From: JBQCEE01 sp051960575
Lineage (GTDB): Bacteria; Actinomycetota; Actinomycetes; Mycobacteriales; Jatrophihabitantaceae
NCBI RefSeq assembly: GCF_051960575.1
Contig: NZ_JBQCEE010000264.1
Span: 1 to 18,248, forward strand
DNA length: 18,248 nucleotides
Direction of reading: 5' to 3'
Shown here: positions 7,446 to 14,411 of the stretch, one piece after another
Layout of the letters: each line of letters opens with the position of its first letter
Position numbering within the stretch: the stretch's first letter is position 1
Made by a program: the position numbers and the translations under genes
Notes under the pieces: model-generated
The model's database searches: none
What the model saw: the letters and a program-made list of their open reading frames with translations, nothing else
What the model was told of the DNA's origin: nothing

Positions 7446-7793
7446 TTAGGACGCGGCGCCGAGCAGCCACCCGAGTGCGGCGAGCCCCACACCGGCGACC
7501 ACGCTGCCGACCACGTTGGCCACCGCGGGGCGGCTGCGCCCGAGCTGCACCGTCTCGAGCGCGAAGGTCGACCACGTGCTCAGCGCGCCGCAGAAGCCGG
7601 TGCCCACCAGGGCCACCCAGCGCCCGGACGGCGCGATGCCGACGACGAGACCGAGGACGAAGCAGGCGACCGCGTTGACGACGAACGTGCCCCACGGGCG
7701 GGCCGATCCGAAGCGGCGCTGCACGGCGCGGTCGGTGAGGTAGCGCGTGGGCGCGCCGACGACGGCGCCCAGCCCGACGAGCAGGACGATCAT
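7446..7793 (-). CDS. crcB: CrcB/Fluc fluoride ion channel subunit, second copy
   Basis: 115 residues with four predicted membrane helices, the standard Fluc subunit size. It exports fluoride from the cytoplasm. Motifs: GAVVGAPTRY near the N-terminus (GxxxGAxxRY type), WGTFVVNAVACF (GTxxVNxxGC type), and GFCGALSTWSTF in the third helix. The last is the Phe-box/polar-track segment, where the usual TTFSTF is STWSTF: a Trp replaces the first Phe while the second is kept. Start ATG 7793 overlaps the stop of the first crcB by 4 bp (ATGA), implying coupled translation. A long in-frame upstream extension is only the out-of-frame reading of the first crcB. Two different subunits side by side suggest a heterodimeric channel, as in other Gram-positives. 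Confidence 0.92.
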   Translation of the reverse strand: MIVLLVGLGAVVGAPTRYLTDRAVQRRFGSARPWGTFVVNAVACFVLGLVVGIAPSGRWVALVGTGFCGALSTWSTFALETVQLGRSRPAVANVVGSVVAGVGLAALGWLLGAAS

Positions 7794-8224
7794 GCCTGCT
7801 CCGGGCGCACCGGCGGCAGCGACGGACGCCGACGCCCGAGGGCGCGCGCCGTCAGCGTGAGGGCCACCGATGTCGCAAGCAGGCAGGCCGCCACCGTGGC
7901 CGCCAGGTAGCCCACCGCCTCGAGCGCTCGGCCGCCGTGGCCGAGACGGTCGGTGTCGACGGCGAAGGTCGAGAAGGTGGTGAAGCCCCCGAGCACGCCG
8001 GTGCCGAGGAGCGGCCGGACGAGCCGGTGCGGTCGGCCGGTCGCCACCACCGCGGTCAGCGCGCCGATGAGGCCGCACCCGAGCACGTTGATCAGCAACG
8101 TCCCCCACGGCGCCGACACGACCCGGCCGAGGCCGTACCGGGCCTCGGCGCCGAGCACGCCACCGATCGCCACGGCCGCCAGCACGTCGAGCGGGAGTCG
8201 CTCGGGCGGGCGCGCGGCAGGCAC
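7790..8224 (-). CDS. crcB: CrcB/Fluc fluoride ion channel subunit, first copy
   Basis: 144 residues with four hydrophobic helices. Motifs: GGVLGAEARYGLGR (GGxxGAxxRY), WGTLLINVLGCGLIGA, and GTGVLGGFTTFSTF, which has the complete Phe-box TTFSTF. The C-terminus has an extra basic, proline-containing tail (about residues 126-144: ALGRRRPSLPPVRPEQA). The start is GTG at 8224, with no convincing ribosome site visible. It overlaps the second crcB by 4 bp. The 51 bp upstream contain no recognisable fluoride-riboswitch core. Fluoride-stress induction is therefore not supported from sequence, though constitutive or unknown control is possible. The two copies differ throughout, so they are old paralogues rather than a recent duplication. 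Confidence 0.92.
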   Translation of the reverse strand: MPAARPPERLPLDVLAAVAIGGVLGAEARYGLGRVVSAPWGTLLINVLGCGLIGALTAVVATGRPHRLVRPLLGTGVLGGFTTFSTFAVDTDRLGHGGRALEAVGYLAATVAACLLATSVALTLTARALGRRRPSLPPVRPEQA

Positions 8225-8246
8225 GAACGCGACGGTAGCGACCCGT

Positions 8247-8264
8247 GCCGTCGCTCCCGACGGC
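8247..8264 (-). terminator. 7-bp hairpin after the DUF6158-like gene
   Basis: GCCGTCG (8247-8253) and CGACGGC (8258-8264) are perfect inverted repeats around a 4-base loop. It begins 11 bp past the stop codon (8276-8278) of the minus-strand gene upstream and sits 22 bp before the crcB start. This is consistent with termination or attenuation before crcB. No U tract is visible. Confidence 0.4.
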
Positions 8265-8275
8265 GGCCGAGGCGG

Positions 8276-8722
8276 TCAGCCGCGGCCGGCCTGCTCCACC
8301 GGCTTGGCGTCCTCGGGCTCGGTCGGGCTGCCCTCCGGGTCGACCTCCGCTCCGCGCGGGTCGGTGGTCGAGCCGTCCGGCCGCGTCCGGTCGCTGTCCT
8401 CCGCACCGTCGAGGTCCGGGGCGTCGGCCTGCCAGCCGTGCTCCGAGTGCTCGCCCCGCGCCAGCGGCTCGGTGACCGACCCCTTGATCCGGCGCTCGCC
8501 CTCGTGGGCGTGCAGCGCCTCGATCTTCGCCTCGGCCTCGGGCACGCGGTCGCCGAACCGCTCGAGGTAGGCGTGCTCGAGCTCGTGGGTGCGGGCGACG
8601 TGGTTCGCCAGCTGGTCGGCGGTGCCGCTCAGCAGGATGGCGTGCCGCGTCTCGTGCAGCTGGCCGAGTTCGCGTTCGAGGGCGTCGTCCGGGAGTTCGG
8701 ACGCGGGGATGCCGGCGCTCAT
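8276..8722 (-). CDS. Small acidic protein, DUF6158-like
   Basis: 148 residues. Residues 1-75 form a soluble, helical, charged domain (IPASELPDDALERELGQLH, then RTHELEHAYLERFGDR). From memory this resembles the actinobacterial DUF6158 family, small proteins of unknown function; I could not check this. From about residue 76 to the end it becomes low-complexity and acidic (many Glu, Asp, Pro, Gly), probably disordered. There is no signal peptide or membrane segment. The start ATG at 8722 is well supported by AGGAGG (8727-8732) with good spacing. A hairpin follows the stop, so it may be its own transcription unit between the crcB and STAS genes. I cannot assign a function. Confidence 0.75.
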   Translation of the reverse strand: MSAGIPASELPDDALERELGQLHETRHAILLSGTADQLANHVARTHELEHAYLERFGDRVPEAEAKIEALHAHEGERRIKGSVTEPLARGEHSEHGWQADAPDLDGAEDSDRTRPDGSTTDPRGAEVDPEGSPTEPEDAKPVEQAGRG

Positions 8723-8799
8723 GCTGCCTCCTGCTGGTCGGGCGATCGGTCGCGGGTGGGGCGTCTCCTGACGTCCTTCCCGCCGACCGCCCGTTCCAC

Positions 8800-9150
8800 T
8801 CAGCCGGTCGGCTCGGCGGGCACCGTCTCGAGCAGGAAGGACAGGCCGCCGATGGTGATGGTGCGGGCGGCGACGTGGGGCACGTTGATCAGCTGGAGGC
8901 TGCGGCCGGTGTCGTTCGCCGCGGTGTGCACGCGCACGAGCGCGCCCAGCCCGGTGGAGTCGATGAAGGTGATCCCGGCGAAGTCGATCACGATGCCGGT
9001 CGCGCCGCCGGCGAGCGCGCCGTCGGCAGCCGCCTGGAAGACAGGGGCGCCGGCCAGGTCGAAGTCGCCCCGCACCCGCAACGTCGTGATGCCTCCGGCG
9101 CCCTCGTCGACCTCGACGCCGAAGTCGCGCCCAGCCGTGTTGTCATCCAT
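8800..9150 (-). CDS. STAS-domain anti-anti-sigma factor (SpoIIAA/RsbV-like)
   Basis: 116 residues, a single STAS domain. The conserved phosphorylation site is FIDSTGLGALV, with Ser65 as the probable phosphoacceptor. TTLRVRGDFDLAGAP is the usual N-terminal strand-helix. In partner switching, the dephosphorylated protein binds an anti-sigma kinase and frees the sigma factor; a SpoIIE-type phosphatase removes the phosphate. Start ATG 9150 is preceded by AAGGAG about 9 bases upstream; a longer in-frame start at 9198 lies inside the phosphatase gene and adds no domain. It overlaps the upstream phosphatase gene by 8 bp on the same strand, so the pair should be translated together. No anti-sigma kinase or sigma factor gene is in the window. 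Confidence 0.92.
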   Translation of the reverse strand: MDDNTAGRDFGVEVDEGAGGITTLRVRGDFDLAGAPVFQAAADGALAGGATGIVIDFAGITFIDSTGLGALVRVHTAANDTGRSLQLINVPHVAARTITIGGLSFLLETVPAEPTG

Positions 9151-10930
9151 GCGAGTGCTCCTTGCTGCGGCGGACCGCAAGTGCGGTGACGTCATCATCC
9201 GGATTGTCGGCGAGTACTTCCACCAGGTCGTGCAGGGCCGTGGGCAGATCCGCCCCGGCCAGGGTGCCGGTGCGGGTCATCAACCGCTCGATGCCCTCGT
9301 CGATGATCTCACCCCGGCGCTCGACGAGGCCGTCGGTGAACAGCAGCACCGTCTCGGCGTCCCCGACATCCCCTGCGTGGTCGACCCGGACGTCCCCGCC
9401 TGCGCCGAGGGGGCGGGCGGGTGGCGTCGAGAGTACGCGACTGCTGCCGTCGGCGCCGACCACGACCGGGGCGTGATGGCCGGCGTTGACGAAGATGAAC
9501 CGCTCGCCGTCGAGCACGCCGTACACGAGCGTGACCAGCTGGCGGATGCGCAACTGCGCGAACATCTGGTCGAGCTTGCTCACCACCGCCGACGGCGTGG
9601 GGTCGATCGAGAGGTAGGCACGCACGGCCGAGCGCATGGCGGCCATGGCCGCCGCGGCGGCGACGCCGTGGCCCATCACGTCGCCGATGAAGACCGCGAG
9701 GCGTCCGTCGTCGAGGGCTGCTGCGTCGTAGAAATCACCGCCGACCTCGGCGTGGTGGCCCGGGCGGTACAGCGTCGCCACCCGCCAGCCGGGCAGGTCG
9801 TCGAGCGCCTCGGGCAGCACCGCCCGTTGCAGCTGGAGTGCGACGTCGCGGGTCTGCGTGTAGAGCGACGCGTTGTCGATGGCCAGCCCTGCTCGCCGGG
9901 CGAGGTCCTCGGCCACGGCGAGGTCCTCGGCGTCGTAGGGCGCCGGCGTCTCGGAGCGCACCAGCGTGATCGCGCCGAAGACGTGCCCGCGCGCCGCAAG
10001 CGGCACGGTGATCGCGCTGTGCAGCGCCAGTTCGCGGGCGACGCGCAGGTGCTCCTCGTCCCGCGCGACGGCCACCAGCATCTCGTCCGTGACCTCGGTG
10101 ACGAGGTCGCTGACGCCGGTGCGCACGACCGGGCCGATGCCGGTCGGCGCGTCCAGGTCGGGTGGATAGATCTCCTGCAGCCGCCACCCGTAGGCGACCT
10201 TGTCCGGATCGACGTGGGCCATGGCCACGGTGTGCAGGCGGCCGTCCTCCAGCAGGGTCACCGAGCACCAGTCGGCGAGATCCGGCACCGCCAGTTCGGC
10301 GACCCGCTGCAGGGTCGTGCGGTAGTCGAGGTCGCTCGAGAGCTGTTCGGAGGCACCGGCGAGGAAGTCGAGCCGGCGGGCGCGGCGGGCGGCGGCCTCG
10401 GTGGCCTGGATGCGCCGGATCGCCTGGCCACTGGTGTCGGCGTAGGTGACCAGGAACTCGAGCTCGTCCGGCTCGGGCTCGGTGTCGGTCGTGAAGCTCA
10501 AGGTCAGGGCGCCGATCGAGGACCGCTGCACGGTCATCGGCAGGCAGACCACGATGCGACCGGGCGCAACGTCCCCCCGCAGGTCGGGCCAGCGGCGTTC
10601 CGCCTCCGGCGACCACCGCGCCACGACCGGCCGGTTCTCGAGCACGGCCTCGTTCACGGGCGTCCGGTAGGCCAGCGGGAACCGGCTCCACTTCGCCGGG
10701 TTCGCGAGGCCGGTGTCCCCGACGACGAGCAGGTGGTCGTCCTGGCGCAGCAGCACAGTGGCGACGCTGGCGTCGACGACGTCGCTCACCCGCCGGGTGA
10801 TGAGGTCGACCACCTCGACGATGGTCTCCGCGGCGGCCAGTTCGGTGGCGACCGAGGCGAGCTCCTGGAACCGCTCGCGGTGCGGGCCGACGTCGGCGGG
10901 CGTGCGGGCAGAGGACTCGGGGGTCGCCAC
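9143..10930 (-). CDS. GAF-GAF-SpoIIE (PP2C-type) protein serine phosphatase
   Basis: 595 residues, soluble. Two GAF sensory domains occupy roughly residues 20-175 and 205-355, followed by a PP2C/SpoIIE phosphatase domain at 385-590. The metal-binding acidic residues are visible: EVGGDFYD (Asp399 region), GDVMGHG (Asp417), FTDGLVE (Asp533) and NPDDDVTALAV (Asp580). The family removes phosphate from STAS anti-anti-sigma proteins, and the next gene is exactly such a protein, overlapping by 8 bp; this supports them as enzyme and substrate. The start is GTG 10930, chosen for the strong site GAGAGGAGT upstream. Extension to 11023 adds about 31 low-complexity residues without a ribosome site. The gene is divergent from the cheB/cheR pair. 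The ligand of the GAF domains is unknown. Confidence 0.9.
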   Translation of the reverse strand: MATPESSARTPADVGPHRERFQELASVATELAAAETIVEVVDLITRRVSDVVDASVATVLLRQDDHLLVVGDTGLANPAKWSRFPLAYRTPVNEAVLENRPVVARWSPEAERRWPDLRGDVAPGRIVVCLPMTVQRSSIGALTLSFTTDTEPEPDELEFLVTYADTSGQAIRRIQATEAAARRARRLDFLAGASEQLSSDLDYRTTLQRVAELAVPDLADWCSVTLLEDGRLHTVAMAHVDPDKVAYGWRLQEIYPPDLDAPTGIGPVVRTGVSDLVTEVTDEMLVAVARDEEHLRVARELALHSAITVPLAARGHVFGAITLVRSETPAPYDAEDLAVAEDLARRAGLAIDNASLYTQTRDVALQLQRAVLPEALDDLPGWRVATLYRPGHHAEVGGDFYDAAALDDGRLAVFIGDVMGHGVAAAAAMAAMRSAVRAYLSIDPTPSAVVSKLDQMFAQLRIRQLVTLVYGVLDGERFIFVNAGHHAPVVVGADGSSRVLSTPPARPLGAGGDVRVDHAGDVGDAETVLLFTDGLVERRGEIIDEGIERLMTRTGTLAGADLPTALHDLVEVLADNPDDDVTALAVRRSKEHSHG

Positions 10931-10936
10931 GAGCGC

Positions 10937-10945
10937 ACTCCTCTC
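10937..10945 (-). promoter_or_regulatory. Ribosome binding site deciding the phosphatase start
   Basis: The minus strand reads GAGAGGAGT, then 6 bases, then GTG (10930). The longer in-frame starts at 10993 and 11023 lack a comparable site, so GTG 10930 is preferred. Confidence 0.6.
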
Positions 10946-11046
10946 GAGCCCCCGAACGGACGGCTGTTGTCCCAGCCGCGTCGCAAGCGCCATGCCGCGA
11001 GGTCGGCGTGGTGGTGACGGCACCAGCGTAGTCGTCCTCGGTCAAC

Positions 11047-11074
11047 GGCGCGCGCACGGTCGCACGCGCGTGCC
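11047..11074. repeat. GC-rich inverted repeat between the divergent signalling genes
   Basis: GGCGCGCGC (11047-11055) pairs with GCGCGTGCC (11066-11074): 8 Watson-Crick pairs and one G-T, with a 10-base loop. As DNA it is a near-palindrome and could be a regulator site; as RNA, a hairpin. In such GC-rich DNA it could also occur by chance. Confidence 0.35.
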
Positions 11075-11151
11075 ACGCCGCGTCCTAGGGTGGGGGCCAG
11101 TGGCCCGCGTCCCGGAAATCCTCTGGCACGGGCGCGGACGGGAGCACCCAC

Positions 11152-12196
11152 ATGCACCGCGACGTCGTCGTCATCGGGGCGTCCGCCGGCGGCGTCGACG
11201 CCCTCAGGGCCCTCGTCGCCAACCTCAGGCCGGACCTCCCGGCCGCGGTGCTGGTGACGCTGCACATCCCCGGCGACCTCCGGCAGCGTGCTGCCCGCGA
11301 TCCTCAGCCGAAGCGGGAACCTTCCTGCGCGGCATCCTCTCGACCGCGAACCGTTGCAGCACGGCACCATCTACGTCGCGCCACCCGACCGCCATCTGCT
11401 GCTCGACGGCGACGACGTCGTGCTCTCGCGCGGACCGCGGGAGAACGGCTACCGTCCGGCCATCGACGTGCTCTTCCGCTCCGCCGCCCGCGCCGTCGGC
11501 GCGCGCGCGATCGGCGTCGTGCTCTCGGGCGTGCTGGACGACGGCACGGCGGGTCTCCTGGCGATCGACGCCGTCGGCGGCGCGGCACTCGTCCAGGACC
11601 CCGATGAGGCCCAGCACGCGGCGATGCCCCACAACGCGCTGGCGCACGTGCCGACGGCCGAGGTCGCGGCGGCCGCCAAGATCCCCGCGGTGCTCGACCG
11701 CCTGCTCGAGCAGGAGGTGCCAGACGCGCAGTCGGCGCCCTCGCTGCTGGTCGCCGAGGCCGACATCGCCGGGCTGGACGAAGGTGCGCTGCTCGGCCTC
11801 GAGCGGCCCGGTATGCCGTCCGGCTTCTCGTGCCCCGACTGCAGCGGCGTGCTGTACGAGATCCATGACGGCGCCATGACGCGCTACCGCTGCCGCGTCG
11901 GACACGCCTGGTCGCCGCAGGCGCTGCTCAGCCAGCAGGACGACCAGCTCGAGAACGCCCTGTGGGTCGCGCTGCGCCAGCTCGAGGAAGGGGCGGCGCT
12001 CACCAGCGGCATGGCCGAGCAGGCGACCGAGCGCGGCATGCAGCACACCGCGCGCCGGTACACCGCCACCGCGCGCGAGGCGGCCGGTGCGGCGCGCGTG
12101 CTGCGCGACCTGCTGAAATCGAGCCTCATCACGTCGTCGGCCGACCGCAGCACGCAGGCCGGCGACGACCGACCTCCGACCGGGACCACCGCATGA
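11152..12196 (+). pseudogene. cheB: CheB-like protein-glutamate methylesterase with C-terminal zinc ribbon, one-base frameshift
   Basis: A methylesterase domain without the receiver domain of classical CheB. The first part (11152 to about 11277) reads VVVIGASAGGVDALRALV, with the catalytic Ser and the conserved His in TLHIP. From about 11279 the reading continues one frame over: GSVLPAILSRSG, GTIYVAPPDRHLLL, then GVVLSGVLDDGTAGL carrying the catalytic Asp. The span is 3n+1 bases, and one extra C at 11277-11278 explains it. After the esterase comes a CPDC...CRVGHAWSP zinc-ribbon-like segment and a helical tail, a layout I recall from actinobacterial CheB-like proteins. ATG 11152 has GGGAG upstream. 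Its stop overlaps the cheR start (ATGA). Downstream codon use looks intact, so sequencing error or a very recent mutation is likelier than an old pseudogene. The intact part alone spans 11288-12196. Confidence 0.85.
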
Positions 12197-13967
12197 CCGA
12201 TCAGCAGGACACCCTCGGCGACGCGCTCGACCCCGCGTTCGAGCGGCTGCTCGAGTACCTCAAGACCGACCGCTCGTTCGACTTCACGGGCTACAAGCGG
12301 GCGAGTCTCATGCGCCGGGTGCGGCACCAGATGCGCGCCGTCGGCATCAGCAGCTTCGACGACTACTACGACCACCTGCAGGTGCACCCGGACGAGTTCA
12401 CCGCGCTGTTCAACACCATCCTCATCAACGTCACGAGCGTCTTCCGCGACGGGACGCCTGGGTCTACCTCGCCGAGGACGCCCTGCCGAGACTGCTCGCC
12501 GGCGCGGGCGACCGGCCCATCCGCGTCTGGAGCGCGGGATGCGCCACCGGCCAGGAGGCCTACAGCCTGGCGATGGTGCTGGTCGAGGCACTCGGGCCGA
12601 GCGAGTTCCGGCAGCGGGTGAAGATCTACGCCACCGACGTGGACGAGGAGGCCTTGGGCATCGCCCGCCAGGCCACCTACACCGACAAGGAGGTGCGCTC
12701 GCTGCCCGAGGGCTACCTCGAGCGCTACTTCGAGCCGGCCGGGGCGCGCTTCGCGTTCCGGAAGGACCTGCGGCGCAACGTCATCTTCGGCCGCAACGAC
12801 ATGGTGCAGGACGCCCCGATCTCGCGCATCGACCTGCTGGCCTGCCGCAACGCCCTGATGTACTTCAACGCCGAGACGCAGGCGCGCATCGTGTCCCGGC
12901 TGGGGTTCGCGCTGCGTCCCGACGGCATCCTGTTCCTCGGCAAGGCCGAGATGCTGCTGAACCACACCGCCCTGTTCGAGCCGCTCGACCTGAAGCGGCG
13001 GTTCTTCACCAAGGTCGCCGCGTCGAACGCGACCGATGCGTTGCCGGCGCAACCGGTGCAGCCCCCGACCCAGCGACCGCCGCAGGACAACGACGTCCAG
13101 GCGCTGCGCACCGAGGCGTTCCTGACCAGCCCGGTCGCGCAGCTGGTGATCGATGCGCAGGACCGGCTCACCCTGCTGAACCACCGCGCGTCCACGCTGC
13201 TGGCGCTGTCCGAGCGCGACATCGGGCGGCCGTTCCAGGATCTCGAGGTGTCCTACCGCCCGGCCGAGCTGCGCTCGCACCTCACCGCGGCCCGCGAGAC
13301 CCGGTCGGCCGTGTGGTTGCGCGACGTCGAGTGGCACCGCTCGGCCGGCGAAAGGCTCACACTCGACATCGAGGTGGTGCCACTGGTCGACGCCCGCGGC
13401 CGCGCGCTCGGCACGGGGTTGATCTTCAACGACGTGTCCCGGTTCCGGCAGCTCTCGGACGAGCTCGCCTCGGCCAACCGGCAGCTCGAGACGGCCTACG
13501 AGGAGCTGCAGTCGACCAATGAGGAGCTCGAGACCACCAACGAGGAACTGCAGTCGACGGTCGAGGAGCTCGAGACCACCAACGAGGAGCTCCAGGAGCT
13601 CCAGTCGATGAACGACGAGCTCCAGGTGACCAACGAGGAACTGCGCGAGCGCACCGGCGAGATCTCGGACCTCAACCACTTCATGGAGTCGATCCTCGGC
13701 AGCCTCGGGGCGGCCGTGATCGTCGTGAACCGTGAGTTCACGGTGCAGGTCTGGAACCGCCAGGCCGAGGACCTCTGGGGCCTGCGCGAGGACGAGGCGG
13801 TGGGTCAACACCTGTTGAACCTCGACAGCCCCGGCGAGGAGCGGGTGCTCGAGGCGGTCAACCGGCGCGGTCGCCGGATGCGGCTGCGCACCAACGTGAC
13901 ACCACTGCTCTCGGGCGGCAGCGCCCCCAGCGGCGCCCTGCTGCTGATGGAGCACGACGAGGAGTAG
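12193..13967 (+). pseudogene. cheR: CheR-like methyltransferase with coiled coil and PAS domains, one-base frameshift
   Basis: Residues 1-86 are the CheR N-terminal domain (FTGYKRASLMRRVRHQM, then LFNTILINVTSVFRD). At 12451-12453 the frame breaks: GGG appears where GGGG would give FRDGDAWVYLAEDAL. The span is 3n+2 bases, matching one missing base. After it the SAM-binding domain is intact: VWSAGCATGQEAYSLAM, IYATDVDEEALGIAR, IDLLACRNALMYFN and DGILFLGKAEML. A PAS-like region follows, then a long Glu/Leu/Asn heptad coiled coil (about 13470-13680) and a C-terminal PAS domain (AAVIVVNREFTVQVWNR). It resembles the CheR-PAS part of large CheB-CheR-PAS sensor proteins that feed histidine kinases, but ends after the PAS without a kinase. 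The start ATG overlaps the cheB stop by 4 bp. Function would be protein methylation in sensing; no MCP partner is present. The intact part alone spans 12573-13967. Confidence 0.85.
13497..13650 (+). repeat. Internal tandem repeat encoding the coiled coil
   Basis: A 42-bp (14-residue) period encodes alternating EELQSTNEELETTN units. A 26-base segment starting GAGGAGCTCGAGACC is identical at 13521-13546 and 13563-13588. The unit is known from homologues of this protein family and builds a signalling coiled coil between PAS domains. Near-identical DNA copies make unit-number change by slippage possible. Confidence 0.8.
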
Positions 13968-14039
13968 CGCGCAGGTTTGGTGCGGCGCGGCGCGAGCCAT
14001 ATCTCAGGCGGAGGAGCACATCCCGAGCGAGGAGAGCAC

Positions 14040-14411
14040 ATGGCTGACGACCGATCCGGCGCCGCATCGCAGGCCGCCCAGGACGCCGACGCCGTCGACG
14101 AGGTCACCCGCAACACCAAGACCCAGACCGAGGCGGCGAGCTACACCACCACCGACCACGACGTGATCCGCGCCTGGGCCGAGGCGCGTGGTGGGCGGCC
14201 GGCCCCCCTAAAAAGCAACGAAAACAAAAACATCTGCGCGGGCGTGCTGCGCATCGGGTTCCGCGACGACAGCGGCGACCTCGACGAGGTCGACTGGGAG
14301 CCGTTCTTCAGCACCTTCGACGACCGGAAGCTCGCGTTCGTCTACCAGGAGCACACCAGCGACGGTTCGACGAGTCGGTTCAACAAGCTCGTCAGCCGGG
14401 ACGACGCGTGA
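14040..14411 (+). CDS. Small conserved actinobacterial protein of unknown function
   Basis: 123 residues, no signal or membrane segment. After an acidic N-terminal tail, the body reads TTDHDVIRAWAEARGGRPAP ... AGVLRIGF ... LDEVDWEPFFSTFDDRKLAF ... STSRFNKLVSR. I recognise this pattern from a widespread actinobacterial family of small proteins with no proven role; some databases label members as glucan-branching enzyme, which the sequence does not support. The ATG at 14040 has GAGGAG about 6 bases upstream; an in-frame start at 13977 lacks one. The codons for LKSNENKNI (14207-14233) are A-rich (AAA, AAC, GAA), in sharp contrast to the rest, although the frame is kept. Its stop overlaps the next gene (GTGA), so the two are coupled. 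Confidence 0.78.
   Translation: MADDRSGAASQAAQDADAVDEVTRNTKTQTEAASYTTTDHDVIRAWAEARGGRPAPLKSNENKNICAGVLRIGFRDDSGDLDEVDWEPFFSTFDDRKLAFVYQEHTSDGSTSRFNKLVSRDDA

Larger units (their letters stand above)
10931..11151. promoter_or_regulatory. Divergent intergenic region, SpoIIE-type phosphatase / cheB-like
   Basis: 221 bp between two divergent signalling transcripts. It must hold both promoters. I see the ribosome site of cheB (GGGAG near 11140), that of the phosphatase (10937-10945), and an inverted repeat at 11047-11074. No clear consensus promoter is recognisable; GGGTGG at 11088-11093 is only a partial match to stress sigma -10 elements. Confidence 0.35.

Noticed and set aside
8225..8275. Fluoride riboswitch upstream of crcB
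   Set aside because: The 51-bp gap lacks the conserved core and pseudoknot pattern of the crcB motif; only a simple terminator-like hairpin is present.
8723..8799. Terminator or small gene between the STAS and DUF6158-like genes
   Set aside because: Only a 4-6 bp stem with a G-T pair is visible around 8760-8775, and no open frame with a ribosome site.
7937..11017. Very long plus-strand open frame opposite the crcB, STAS and phosphatase genes
   Set aside because: It is Arg/Ala/Gly/Val/Asp-rich without domains and lies antisense to well-supported genes; such frames are common in GC-rich DNA because stop codons are rare.
11277..12453. Programmed frameshifting in cheB and cheR
   Set aside because: Neither site has a slippery heptamer followed by a stimulating structure or a stop-codon context. 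Error or mutation explains both more simply.
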